From Mesobacillus subterraneus (lineage in GTDB: Bacteria; Bacillota; Bacilli; Bacillales; Cytobacillaceae), in NCBI RefSeq assembly GCF_000934845.1, contig NZ_JXIQ01000002.1, positions 1-64,000 on the forward strand: a stretch of DNA of 64,000 nt, written 5' to 3'. Position 1 is the first letter of the stretch, and every line of letters starts with the position of its first letter. The position numbers were made by a program, and so were the translations under genes. This document shows, one piece after another, positions 34,509 to 44,300 of this stretch. The notes under the pieces are model-generated. The model was not told where the DNA came from. It ran no database searches and saw only the letters and a list, made by a program, of their open reading frames with translations.

Positions 34509-36647
34509 ATGGATATGGTATCTAAGTCTTCCCGTAAGTTCATTGCGACTGCTGCGACTGCTGCTTTGGTTGCGTCAGCGATTGCACCAGCGGTATCTGC
34601 TGCAGAGGCTGCAAGCTTCAAAGATGTATCTGGCCGTTATGTTGATGCGGTTGATTTTGTTGTAGCGGCGGGTGCTAACGGCAAATCATCTACAAATTTT
34701 GGTTTAAATGAGTCGATCAAGCGTGTGGACGCTGCGATTCTTTTGGCTAATGTTCTTGGTCTAGAAGTGGCAAGAGCCCCAGAAGCTGGATTCAAAGATG
34801 TACCGGATCGTGCGAAAGATGCTGTAAATGCATTGAAATTCTATGGCATTGCCTCCGGAAAGAACGCTACTAATTTTGGTTCCAATAGCTTTATCACTCG
34901 TGGCGAATTGGCAGTTTGGATCGAAAGAGGATTCGAATTGTTAGGTCAATCCGATTTTAACTTTAAGGACGTAAGCTCCAATTATGAAGCCTCTGTTCAT
35001 GCTTTGGTTGCGAACCAAGTAGCCAAAGGCTTCTCCAACACGAACTTTGGTGTTAATCAAATCGCGAAACGTGGCGACTATGCAATCTTTTTATTTAAAG
35101 CTGCTCAAGCAATTGAAAATGGAGATTTGGCTTTAACTATTATGCACACAAATGATACCCACAGCTATGTGGATAAAGCTCCTAAACTAGCAACTGCAGT
35201 AAAGGAAGTCCGTGCTGAAAACCCTGATGCTCTATTGTTAAGTGCAGGGGATGTTTTTTCTGGAACTCTCTACTTTAATGAGTTTGAAGGACAAGCCGAT
35301 TTAGCATTAATGAACTATCTTGGCTATGATGCCATGACTTTCGGAAATCATGAATTCGATCTTGGATCAAGTACAGAAGGACATAAATCTCTTTCTGAAT
35401 TTATAAAAGGAGCGGACTTCCCATTTGTTAGCTCTAACGTTGACTTTTCAAAAGATGCTCTATTCAATGGAATTCAATCGAAAGGTACTATTGGCGAGAA
35501 AATGGAAGATGGAAAGATCTTCGATGGGATCGTAAAAGTAGTCGATGGGCAGAAAGTCGGTATCTTTGGATTATCAACAGAAGAAACAAAGGATATTTCA
35601 AGCCCTGGCAAAATCACTTTCAGCAATTATGTGGAAGAAGCAAAAAGAATGGTTGCAGCATTTGAAACTCAAGGGATTCATAAAATCATCGCCCTTTCTC
35701 ACTTAGGCTATGACGACAACGTTGCATATGATAATGATCTGAAGCTAGCTGAAGCGGTAGATGGAATCGATATCATTGTTGGCGGACATACACATACAAA
35801 GCTTACAGAGCCAAAGTTAATTGATAAAGAAGAGCCGACACTTATTGTCCAAGCTGGACAATATAGCGACCTGCTTGGTACTTTAGACGTTGAGTTTGAC
35901 TATTGGGGAACAATCACTGGCTATGCTGGTGAACTAGTGGATCTTAAGGACAAAGCGGAAGATGCTAATGCCGTTGAGCTAGTTAAACCATTTAAGGACA
36001 AGGTAATGGAGCTTCAAAACAAGTCCATCGGAACATCTGCTGCAGTCAAACTTGAGGGAGAACGTGCAGTAGTTCGTACACAGGAATCCAATCTTGGTAA
36101 TCTGATTACGGACGGTATGCTTGCAAAAGCCAAATCGATCAATCCTAACACTGTAATAGCTGTAACAAATGGAGGCGGCATTCGTGCTTCTATTGACGAG
36201 GGCGATATCACACTTGGTGAAGTTTTAACAACGATGCCATTTGGCAATACACTGGGCATCATGAACCTGAAAGGCTCTGAAATCAAAGCTGCCCTTGAGC
36301 ATAGCGTAAGCCAGGCTCCAAATGAAAGCGGAGCATTCCTGCACGTTTCAGGAATGAAATTCTCTTATGACAGCAGCAAGCCAGCTGGAGAAAGAGTTGT
36401 TAAGATCGAAGTAAAAGGTACGGACGGAACCTATACAGAACTAGATCTTACTAAAAACTACCTAGTCGCTACGAACACATTCACTGCTAAAGGCGGAGAC
36501 GGATACGAAATGTTTGCTAACGCATACACAGAAGGCCGCATAAGCGAACCAGGATTTGTAGACTACGAAATGTTCGTTGACTACCTGACTCAATCTGAAA
36601 CAATTGAACCAAAAGTAGAAGGTAGAATAGTAGATACACAGAAATAA
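34509..36647 (+). CDS. SLH-anchored 5'-nucleotidase
   Basis: A surface enzyme that dephosphorylates nucleotides outside the cell. Signal peptide (about 1-33, almost the same as that of the S-layer protein), three SLH repeats (about 35-200; KRVD, TRGE, KRGD), a metallophosphatase domain (about 208-460; TNDTHSYVD, GNHEFDLGS, GGHTHTK) and a 5'-nucleotidase C-terminal domain (about 490-700; NGGGIRASIDEGDITLGEV). All metal-binding motifs are present. With the nuclease two genes downstream it could convert external DNA/RNA to nucleosides. AGAGGAGA precedes the ATG. Confidence 0.93.
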   Translation: MDMVSKSSRKFIATAATAALVASAIAPAVSAAEAASFKDVSGRYVDAVDFVVAAGANGKSSTNFGLNESIKRVDAAILLANVLGLEVARAPEAGFKDVPDRAKDAVNALKFYGIASGKNATNFGSNSFITRGELAVWIERGFELLGQSDFNFKDVSSNYEASVHALVANQVAKGFSNTNFGVNQIAKRGDYAIFLFKAAQAIENGDLALTIMHTNDTHSYVDKAPKLATAVKEVRAENPDALLLSAGDVFSGTLYFNEFEGQADLALMNYLGYDAMTFGNHEFDLGSSTEGHKSLSEFIKGADFPFVSSNVDFSKDALFNGIQSKGTIGEKMEDGKIFDGIVKVVDGQKVGIFGLSTEETKDISSPGKITFSNYVEEAKRMVAAFETQGIHKIIALSHLGYDDNVAYDNDLKLAEAVDGIDIIVGGHTHTKLTEPKLIDKEEPTLIVQAGQYSDLLGTLDVEFDYWGTITGYAGELVDLKDKAEDANAVELVKPFKDKVMELQNKSIGTSAAVKLEGERAVVRTQESNLGNLITDGMLAKAKSINPNTVIAVTNGGGIRASIDEGDITLGEVLTTMPFGNTLGIMNLKGSEIKAALEHSVSQAPNESGAFLHVSGMKFSYDSSKPAGERVVKIEVKGTDGTYTELDLTKNYLVATNTFTAKGGDGYEMFANAYTEGRISEPGFVDYEMFVDYLTQSETIEPKVEGRIVDTQK

Positions 36648-36659
36648 TTACAACTAATG

Positions 36660-36688
36660 GGCACCCTCGAAAACCTTTTGAGGGTGCC
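36660..36688 (+). terminator. hairpin after the nucleotidase gene
   Basis: GGCACCCTC and GAGGGTGCC form a 9-bp stem, but no T run follows, so read-through into the next gene is likely. Confidence 0.5.
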
Positions 36689-36716
36689 TATTCAGCAATA
36701 GGAGGAGGCTTGTAGT

Positions 36717-37793
36717 TTGAAGAAGTTGTATAAGACTTTTATAGCAGCAACTGGAATAACTTTAATGGTTGCCTCGACTGGTTTCACGGCAGCAGCAGCT
36801 GGTTTTTCTGATGTTATTCCAAGATACGCTGACTCTATTGATTTTCTTGTATCAAAAGGCGCAAAGGGAATGGGGGACTCATCATTTGGAATAAGGGAGG
36901 AAATCAAGCGAATTGATGCCGCTATCTTAACAGCTAAGGTGCTACGACTGCATACAGAAACAGCCCCAGCTTCTGGGTTTAAGGATGTACCAAAACGCGG
37001 TCAATCAGCAGTTAATGCCCTTAAAGCAGCAGGGATCACTTCCGGTAAAACTAAAACGCTTTTTGATTCTAACAGCCCGATTACTCGTGGCGAAATAGCC
37101 GTTTGGATCCAAAAAGGATTTGATTTACGTGGGGAAACAGCTACGATATTCAAGGATGTTCCAAAGAATTATCTATCTGCGGTGCAAGCTCTGGTTGCTA
37201 ATGGGGTTGCCAAAGGGATGTCTGCAGAAAATTTTGGAATCAATGCAAATATAACACGAGGAGATTTTGCAATATTTTTGCATAAATCTGCAAATGATGG
37301 GGTAGTGACTGCAAACATCTTAAGTATTCAGTCTGTAAACAGCACAACGCTTAAAATGAAAATCAAAGGTAGTGTAACGGATCTTAATGCGACGGATTTT
37401 CTTTTTGATAATGGGTTAGAAGTAAAAGAAGCTAAAGTCACAGATTCAACTTTAACTGAACTGACAGTGGAGCTAAAAACATCCATTCAACAAGAAGGCA
37501 CAAAGTACACACTTAAAACCTTCAAGGGGCTCGATGTGACTGGCGTGGTTTCTTTTACCATTCCAGCTGGGAATGGAAATGGAAGCGCAACAGGTCCAGC
37601 GGTTATTCGTTCAGTTAATTTCAGTGGCACAACTGAAAATCCTAAAGTGTTTTACGGAGATGTTAGAGTCGATGTCACAGGTGTGAACAACTTAGAAAAT
37701 GCTGAAGTGAAGGGGGACCTCTACTTAAAAGGGAATACAGAGGTAACCTTGAGCCATGTCACCGTCGAAGGGGATACAATCCTCGAAGAGTAA
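36717..37793 (+). CDS. small SLH surface protein
   Basis: A secreted 358-residue protein starting with TTG, 7 bases after AGGAGG. Signal peptide (about 1-27), three SLH repeats (about 28-195; KRID, TRGE, TRGD) very like those of the S-layer protein and the nucleotidase, and a ~160-residue beta-rich C-terminal domain starting SIQSVNSTTLKMKIKG, which resembles the Ig-like units of S-layer proteins. No enzyme motif. It lies between the nucleotidase and the nuclease, 102 bp from the latter, and may be a scaffold or minor lattice protein. Confidence 0.78.
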   Translation: MKKLYKTFIAATGITLMVASTGFTAAAAGFSDVIPRYADSIDFLVSKGAKGMGDSSFGIREEIKRIDAAILTAKVLRLHTETAPASGFKDVPKRGQSAVNALKAAGITSGKTKTLFDSNSPITRGEIAVWIQKGFDLRGETATIFKDVPKNYLSAVQALVANGVAKGMSAENFGINANITRGDFAIFLHKSANDGVVTANILSIQSVNSTTLKMKIKGSVTDLNATDFLFDNGLEVKEAKVTDSTLTELTVELKTSIQQEGTKYTLKTFKGLDVTGVVSFTIPAGNGNGSATGPAVIRSVNFSGTTENPKVFYGDVRVDVTGVNNLENAEVKGDLYLKGNTEVTLSHVTVEGDTILEE

Positions 37794-37895
37794 ACAGGAG
37801 CAGAGATATATAAAATTTTTCTGAAGCCGGACTTTAGACCTATCATGGAATAAGGCGCCACTAAAACTAAAACATTTTCAAAAGGAGACAAATTA

Positions 37896-40800
37896 ATGAT
37901 TAACCGATTGCAAAGGAAGTCATTAAGCATCTTATTAATACTGGCCATGGTCGTTAATCTCTTCTTGCCATTCGTATCACAGCAGGTGAAAGCCGCCACA
38001 GTTGCCTCGGATTTGTTCATTTCTGAGTATATTGAGGGTAGTAGTTACAATAAAGCGCTTGAAATTTATAATGGTACCGGACAAAGTGTTAACCTGAAAG
38101 ACTATACTGTAGAACTTTATTCAAATGGTTCCTCTGCACCAACGAATACAACCAGCCTATCTGATACAGACCTTATGCTTGAGAGTGGACAAACGTTTAT
38201 CATTGTGCACTCTAGCGCTGCTGCGGACCTTAAGAGTAAAGGCAACCTGATTAGCAGCGCAGTTATGAATTATAACGGTGACGATGCGCTGGTATTAAGG
38301 CGCAACAGCACAGCAATTGACTCAATTGGTCAAGTAGGTGCAGATCCAGGTTCGGAGTGGGGTACAACTGTATCAACGCTTAACCAAACTCTTGTGCGAA
38401 AAAGCAACGTCACTTCTGGTGATACAAACACTAGTGATGCCTTCGATCCAGCAGAAGAGTGGGATAGCTATGCGGCAGATACTTTTGAATACTTAGGCTC
38501 CCACACAATGGAGGGTGCACCATCGGATGGCTTTGTCAAAGTTGCTCCTGTGGCTACTTCTGTATCAGCTACTTCGGTTAAAGCAGGAACTGAGATTACA
38601 TTAACAACTACGACAGAAGGAGCAACCATCTACTATACGGTAGACGGTACGGAGCCAACAGCAGAATCAACTGTATACTCGACGCCAATTGCAATCAATG
38701 CTGATACAATGATCAAGGCATTTGCTGTGGCACCAGACCTTGAAAACAGTGATGTTGCAACATTCCCTTACTCTGTTTTACAGCAAAAGACAATTGCCGA
38801 AGTAAGAGGAATGAACACTGATGAGCATGCTCTTACCACTGGTATTGTTACAACGGTACAAGGAAAAAATATTTTCATCCAAGACGAGACTGCTGGGATT
38901 GTATTATATGGATCTCTTAATGTCCAGCCTGGTGATGAAGTAGAAGCTTCAGGGCAGTTATCAGAATATAACAGTCTTTTAGAGCTGAAAGTAACTGCTG
39001 AGGATGTTAAAGTTCTGGGCCAAAAAGAAATTCCAGCTGCGAAAGAAGTAACTGTAGCAGAATTGTCCGAGCAATATGAAGGCATGCTTGTAAAAGTAGG
39101 CAAATCAGTAGCCAAGAGCTACTCTGGCGGTAATTATACACTTGAAGACGCAAACGGAGACTCTTATCAGGTCCGGCCGGAAGTACAAGAGTGGATAGAA
39201 CTTGAAACATCCTATGATTCCATTACAGGGGTTCTTGGTTCTTATCAAGATGTGTACCAGCTTATGCCTCGTTCACAGTCCGATATCTTCCTTGATCCAA
39301 GCTTTGTCCGTCCAGTAGTTGCTGCGCCGGGTGCAGGCTTTGTCAACGCAGGGGATGAAGTAACGCTAACTTCTGAAACGCAAGGCGCAACCGTTTACTA
39401 TACAACCGATGGCAGTGAACCAACAACAGGCAGTATGGTGTACAGTGAGCCAATCGTAATTAATGGCGATACTACGATCAAAGCGTTTGCTGTAAAAGAT
39501 GGACTAACAAGCAGCAACGTGTACACATACGATTACCTCATTCAAAAAGAAGTGGTCCGTATCCACGATATCCAAGGTGCAGGCCATTACTCGAAATATG
39601 AAGGTTTCAATGTAAATGATGTAGAAGGGGTTGTAACCCACGTTGTCGACAGCAGGAACTTCTATTTGCAAGACTTACAAGGTGACGGAGACGACAAAAC
39701 AGCTGAAGGGATCCTTGTATATAAATACAATCATGGATTAGCTCCTGGTGATGTCGTAAAGGTGTCCGGTGAGGTAAAAGAGTATCATGTAGAAGGCTAT
39801 TCTGATAAGGCGGAAGTTGATCTCCCGTCAACTGAAATAAGTGCTTCAGCGATTACAAAAGTAAGAAGTGGTGAATCCCTGCCTGATCCCGTGGTAATTG
39901 GGGTGGACCGTACAGCTTCAACGGAAGTCATTGACAATGATGGTTTGGATACATTCGACCCTGAAGAAGATGCGATTGATTTCTATGAAAGTTTAGAAGG
40001 CATGCTTGTACAGGTTGATGATGCAAAAGTCGTTTCACCACAAAAGTACGGCGAAGTTGTCGTAATACCTGGAACAATGGAAGCAAACACTCCAGCAGGT
40101 GGAATGCGTATATCTGAAGGAGACTTCAACCCTGAACGAATTACAGTCGATATGAACGATGAAAGCTTCATTGCAAAAATGGGCGATCAGTTCAATGGTT
40201 CCATTACAGGCGTCATGGGCTATGGCTATAGCAACTATAAAGTTTTAACGAAAAACCTTCCTCCTTTAGTAGAAGGTTCGAACGAACGAGAAACCACCTC
40301 AATTATGCCGACAGCAGACAAATTGACGGTCGCTTCTTACAATGTTGAAAATTTCTCGCCAAAGGTGGACGCCGCAAAAATTGCAACGCTTGCTGAAGCA
40401 ATCGTAACAAATTTGAAACAGCCAGATATCGTTGGTCTGACCGAGGTACAGGACAATGATGGACCAACAGACAGCGGAACAACAAACGCAGATGAAAGTG
40501 CAAAAGCATTGATTGACAAAATCAAGGAACTTGGCGGACCAACTTATACGTATACTGATATCGCGCCAGTAGATAAGACTGACGGCGGCCAGCCAGGAGG
40601 GAATATCCGTGTAGGATTCCTTTACAATGAAGCACGCGTTCAATTAATGGAAGCGCCAAAAGGAACTGCCACTCAGGCAGTCAAATTTGAGAATGGAAAC
40701 CTGACATTGAATCCAGGACGAATTGATCCAACAAACCCTGCATTCGAAGACAGCCGCAAATCTCTTGCAGCTCAATTCAATTTCCAGGGTGAGAGCGTGA

Positions 40801-42323
40801 TTGTTGTAGCGAACCACTTCAACTCTAAAGGTGGAGACCAACCATTATTCGGCAAGAACCAGCCGCCAGTTTTAAAGAGTGAAGTACAGCGCATGGAAAT
40901 TGCAAAAATCGTTAATGGTTTTGTGAAGGATGTAAAAGCCGAGGATCCAAATGCGAATGTCATCCTATTAGGGGATTTCAATGATTTTGAATTCTCCAAT
41001 CCTTTGGAAACTCTAAAAGGCAATGATCTGGTGAATATGGTGGAAAAAGTGCCTTCTGATCAAAGGTATTCATACTCATACCAAGGGAATGCACAAGTAC
41101 TTGACCATATTCTTGTAACAAAGAATTTGGAAGCTTCAACAACAGTTAATATAGTTCATATCAACTCTGGATTCATGGAAGAACATGGACGCGGTAGTGA
41201 CCATGATCCGCTTCTGATCCAAACCGCTTTAAAGTCACCAGAAGTTTATAACAAAGTCTATAATCTGACTGATTATAAAACAAAGAAATTAGTAGTAGGT
41301 AGAATAAACAGTCTTATCAATGTTGACAGCTCATCCGTAATCAGTGAAGGTATCTGGCTGAAAAAAACAGCAACAGTTACAGGGGAGGGACTTGAAAACA
41401 CGAAAGTGGTAATCAGCCCTGCCCAACAAGATACAGTAATTGATCTAAGTGGTGCAGCGATCAAAGAAGTAGTAATTGACAATGCCAAGGTAAAAGAAAT
41501 CAAAGGTGCAGAAAATGTAGTGAAGTGGACTGTTGCTGAAGGTGTCGACACGTCTGCTATCAAATTCATGGATACAACGGGGAATGAAATTCCTTTCCCG
41601 CTGCTCCTTGAAGAAGACCAGACTCCTGAAACAAACAGTTACTACGAAGCGGCATATGGAAAAACGGGAGCAGACTTAAAGTCTGCTCTTAATAACATCA
41701 TCAAGGTTCAAGAAAAGCTGACCTATGACCAAGTATGGGAAGCGTTGAAGGAAACGGATGAAGATCTAAATAATAAAGACAATGTCATCCTGCTATACAC
41801 TGGACGCTCTCAGGAAAAGTCTACCAATGGCGGCAATGCGGATGACTGGAACCGGGAACACGTCTGGGCTAAATCACATGGGGACTTCGGAACATCCATT
41901 GGTCCTGGAACAGATATTCATCATCTAAGACCGACGGATGCTTCCGTAAACAGCAGCCGCGGCAATATAGACTTCGACAATGGCGGCTCACTCCATAATG
42001 AATGTACCGAATGCCGCTATGACGGAGATTCATGGGAACCGCCTAGCCGGGTGAAAGGTGATATTGCCCGCATGCTGTTTTATATGGCCGTACGGTACGA
42101 AGGCAACGGCGAACTGGACCTGGAACTTTCCGACACAGTCAATACCTCTCCAGCACCACTACACGGCAAACTCACAACCTTGTTGGAGTGGCACAAACAA
42201 GACCCAGTAGATGAATTCGAAAAACGCCGCAACGAAACCATTTACCAAAACTGGCAAAAAAACCGCAACCCATTCATCGACCATCCAGAATGGGCAGAAC
42301 TTATTTGGAAAACAGCGAACTAA
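37896..42323 (+). CDS. giant secreted double nuclease (EEP + endonuclease I)
   Basis: A 1475-residue secreted protein. Signal peptide (1-33, ending VKA); lamin-tail-like domain (about 38-190); two chitobiase C-terminal-like repeats (about 215-290 and 475-545; TIYYTVDGTEPT and TVYYTTDGSEPT) with OB-like domains; an endonuclease/exonuclease/phosphatase domain (about 807-1110) with NVENF, GDFNDFEF and RGSDHDP; and a C-terminal endonuclease I domain (about 1245-1470) with DWNREHVWAKSHGD. Both nuclease active sites look complete. B. subtilis YhcR is a comparable multi-domain surface nuclease. It has no SLH or LPxTG anchor. AAAAGGAGA precedes the ATG. Confidence 0.92.
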   Translation: MINRLQRKSLSILLILAMVVNLFLPFVSQQVKAATVASDLFISEYIEGSSYNKALEIYNGTGQSVNLKDYTVELYSNGSSAPTNTTSLSDTDLMLESGQTFIIVHSSAAADLKSKGNLISSAVMNYNGDDALVLRRNSTAIDSIGQVGADPGSEWGTTVSTLNQTLVRKSNVTSGDTNTSDAFDPAEEWDSYAADTFEYLGSHTMEGAPSDGFVKVAPVATSVSATSVKAGTEITLTTTTEGATIYYTVDGTEPTAESTVYSTPIAINADTMIKAFAVAPDLENSDVATFPYSVLQQKTIAEVRGMNTDEHALTTGIVTTVQGKNIFIQDETAGIVLYGSLNVQPGDEVEASGQLSEYNSLLELKVTAEDVKVLGQKEIPAAKEVTVAELSEQYEGMLVKVGKSVAKSYSGGNYTLEDANGDSYQVRPEVQEWIELETSYDSITGVLGSYQDVYQLMPRSQSDIFLDPSFVRPVVAAPGAGFVNAGDEVTLTSETQGATVYYTTDGSEPTTGSMVYSEPIVINGDTTIKAFAVKDGLTSSNVYTYDYLIQKEVVRIHDIQGAGHYSKYEGFNVNDVEGVVTHVVDSRNFYLQDLQGDGDDKTAEGILVYKYNHGLAPGDVVKVSGEVKEYHVEGYSDKAEVDLPSTEISASAITKVRSGESLPDPVVIGVDRTASTEVIDNDGLDTFDPEEDAIDFYESLEGMLVQVDDAKVVSPQKYGEVVVIPGTMEANTPAGGMRISEGDFNPERITVDMNDESFIAKMGDQFNGSITGVMGYGYSNYKVLTKNLPPLVEGSNERETTSIMPTADKLTVASYNVENFSPKVDAAKIATLAEAIVTNLKQPDIVGLTEVQDNDGPTDSGTTNADESAKALIDKIKELGGPTYTYTDIAPVDKTDGGQPGGNIRVGFLYNEARVQLMEAPKGTATQAVKFENGNLTLNPGRIDPTNPAFEDSRKSLAAQFNFQGESVIVVANHFNSKGGDQPLFGKNQPPVLKSEVQRMEIAKIVNGFVKDVKAEDPNANVILLGDFNDFEFSNPLETLKGNDLVNMVEKVPSDQRYSYSYQGNAQVLDHILVTKNLEASTTVNIVHINSGFMEEHGRGSDHDPLLIQTALKSPEVYNKVYNLTDYKTKKLVVGRINSLINVDSSSVISEGIWLKKTATVTGEGLENTKVVISPAQQDTVIDLSGAAIKEVVIDNAKVKEIKGAENVVKWTVAEGVDTSAIKFMDTTGNEIPFPLLLEEDQTPETNSYYEAAYGKTGADLKSALNNIIKVQEKLTYDQVWEALKETDEDLNNKDNVILLYTGRSQEKSTNGGNADDWNREHVWAKSHGDFGTSIGPGTDIHHLRPTDASVNSSRGNIDFDNGGSLHNECTECRYDGDSWEPPSRVKGDIARMLFYMAVRYEGNGELDLELSDTVNTSPAPLHGKLTTLLEWHKQDPVDEFEKRRNETIYQNWQKNRNPFIDHPEWAELIWKTAN

Positions 42324-42327
42324 AGAG

Positions 42328-42358
42328 AGCACCTCCCCCATAAAAGGGGAGGTGCTTT
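42328..42358 (+). terminator. intrinsic terminator after the nuclease gene
   Basis: AGCACCTCCCC pairs with GGGGAGGTGCT, followed by TTTTA. Confidence 0.88.
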
Positions 42359-42620
42359 TAGTCTACAAAAAGCTCTTCCTGAAAAAAAGTTCAGCAAAAA
42401 AATCTAATGAAATGCTAATTTCTAGTTTGTTTACAATGAGGGGAACTGTTCACTCATCTGCCTATTGGCTGCTATAACGTTTTGCATATTCGTCATCCTC
42501 TTGCTTCATAAGGTTTTGGAGGGAAAGGCTTTTCACCCCTTCCACTCCCCTTCCAATTTTAGTAGAATGATAGATGAATTAAGTTACATATATAGAAATT
42601 CAAACAGGAGGGGAGAAGCA

Positions 42621-44084
42621 ATGTCGATCTATCAGTCTATTTTTAAAAAGCTTTTGGCAGCTGGCACTGCCGCTGTAGTAATGGGGAGTTTAGCTGCTCC
42701 AACTCTGATTGAAGCGGCTGTGCCGTTTGATGATGTACCAGAAAAATATCTATCAGCGGTTGAATATCTTAACACGAATGGGATTGTAAAAGGAACAGGA
42801 ACACTCTATGGCACGAATGATAGTATGACACGAGGTACAACAGCGATAATGATTAGCAGAGCTCTTGGATTAGAAAATCAATCTGCTCCAGATGCAGGCT
42901 TTCCAGATGTGGGTGGTCAATATACCAATGCGGTGAATAATCTATCTTATCGAGGAATAATAAGCGGATCCGGCGGTCAATTTTTAACTAATCAAACATT
43001 AACAAGAGGAGCGATGGCTAAGATCCTAGTAAATGCTTATAACATTCCAATAGGTGTAAAAGATTCTCCTTTTGAGGATGCAGTGGGAGCATTTGCTGAC
43101 TATATTGATGCTATTTATGCTGCTGGTATCACCAATGGCGTTACCGCTGATCGTTTCGGATCTGAAAAGGAAATTAAACGTGGAGATTTCGCAACACTAC
43201 TGTTCAAGACGATTAATCGATTTGGAGCAGGCTGTGATTATGATCCGAACTCAACAGATAATCCAGATTCACAGACAATTAATTGTCTGATTACAGAAAT
43301 TGCGAGACAATCAAATGTTCCACCGGAGATCGTTAAGGCAGTAGCCGAGAAGGAAAGTGGTTGGAAGCATTTTTCGAATGGGAAACCTTTTATGAATACA
43401 GATGGTGATGGGGGCATTGGATTAATGCAAATCACCAATACTGCTAACTATAATCCCGATGAAATAGGGTACAATGTAAAGGCCAATATCGAAGCGGGTG
43501 TCGATTTCTTGATAGAAGCCTTTTATAATCGCAACGATCTGCCTAAAATCAACAACCACGATCCAAAGATGCTTGAAAGTTGGTATTTTGCAGTGATGGC
43601 CTATAATGGCATTGTACCTAAGAACAGTCCTATAGTACAGGCAACGGGAGAAAGAAATACGGAAGCTTACCAAGAATTGGTGTTTGGCATTTTGGATAAG
43701 GGGAATCTCTATGTAGGGGATCCTCAACTGGAAACCAATATTGATAAGCTGAATATGAAAAAGGAAGACTTCCAGTACGATCCTAATTCAGGAAAATCAA
43801 TTACCTTCCTTAAAGATTCTTATCAGTTGAATGCAGCGGACCTTACTGCTTCTAAGCAATTATTCAAAGTAGGGGATGTTGTGACATACCATTCTAATCG
43901 CCTGCGTGCGATTCCATCAACGAATGGATCTATAATTACCATTTCTATAGGTTCGAGGGTGAAAATTATCGGGGAACCAATGTCTGACCAAAACCAAAAC
44001 TCAGAAAATCATTATGTATGGTATCTTGCGGAGGACATCAACACCAAAAAAATTGGTTACATTGCCTCCCCATATATCGAATAA
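42621..44084 (+). CDS. SLH-anchored lytic transglycosylase
   Basis: A secreted 487-residue enzyme predicted to cleave the peptidoglycan glycan strand. Signal peptide (about 1-32, ending IEAA), three SLH repeats (about 33-205; TRGT, TRGA, KRGD), an SLT-type domain (about 225-370) with the catalytic Glu in VAEKESGWKH (~244) and the GIGLMQIT motif, then a spacer and a C-terminal SH3-like domain (about 415-487). I start at ATG 42621, 5-6 bases after AGGAGGGGAG; a 52-codon upstream extension has no ribosome site and would bury the signal peptide. It is convergent with the amylopullulanase gene. Confidence 0.92.
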   Translation: MSIYQSIFKKLLAAGTAAVVMGSLAAPTLIEAAVPFDDVPEKYLSAVEYLNTNGIVKGTGTLYGTNDSMTRGTTAIMISRALGLENQSAPDAGFPDVGGQYTNAVNNLSYRGIISGSGGQFLTNQTLTRGAMAKILVNAYNIPIGVKDSPFEDAVGAFADYIDAIYAAGITNGVTADRFGSEKEIKRGDFATLLFKTINRFGAGCDYDPNSTDNPDSQTINCLITEIARQSNVPPEIVKAVAEKESGWKHFSNGKPFMNTDGDGGIGLMQITNTANYNPDEIGYNVKANIEAGVDFLIEAFYNRNDLPKINNHDPKMLESWYFAVMAYNGIVPKNSPIVQATGERNTEAYQELVFGILDKGNLYVGDPQLETNIDKLNMKKEDFQYDPNSGKSITFLKDSYQLNAADLTASKQLFKVGDVVTYHSNRLRAIPSTNGSIITISIGSRVKIIGEPMSDQNQNSENHYVWYLAEDINTKKIGYIASPYIE

Positions 44085-44163
44085 AAAATCTTTTCGTAAA
44101 AATGGCATTTGCACTCGAAAATATGCGGGATGAACACTTTGCTTGAAAAACTTGTGGAAACTG

Positions 44164-44213
44164 AAAAAGCGCCTGGTACCTACCGATAATTGGTAGGATC
44201 CAAGCGCTTTTTT
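44164..44213. terminator. bidirectional terminator
   Basis: AAAAAGCGC and GCGCTTTTTTT flank an inner stem CCTACC/GGTAGG. It lies between the convergent transglycosylase and amylopullulanase genes. Confidence 0.9.
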
Positions 44214-44300
44214 TAGCAGAACAGGAAAGTATGTTAAATTGAGTCGATTGTCTAGTATCACCTCTACTTGTCTAGTCTGAACCGTGTCCTATAGCTTTTC

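Noticed and set aside
42465-42620. 52-codon N-terminal extension of the lytic transglycosylase
   Set aside because: No ribosome site; AGGAGGGGAG and a proper signal peptide belong to the ATG at 42621.
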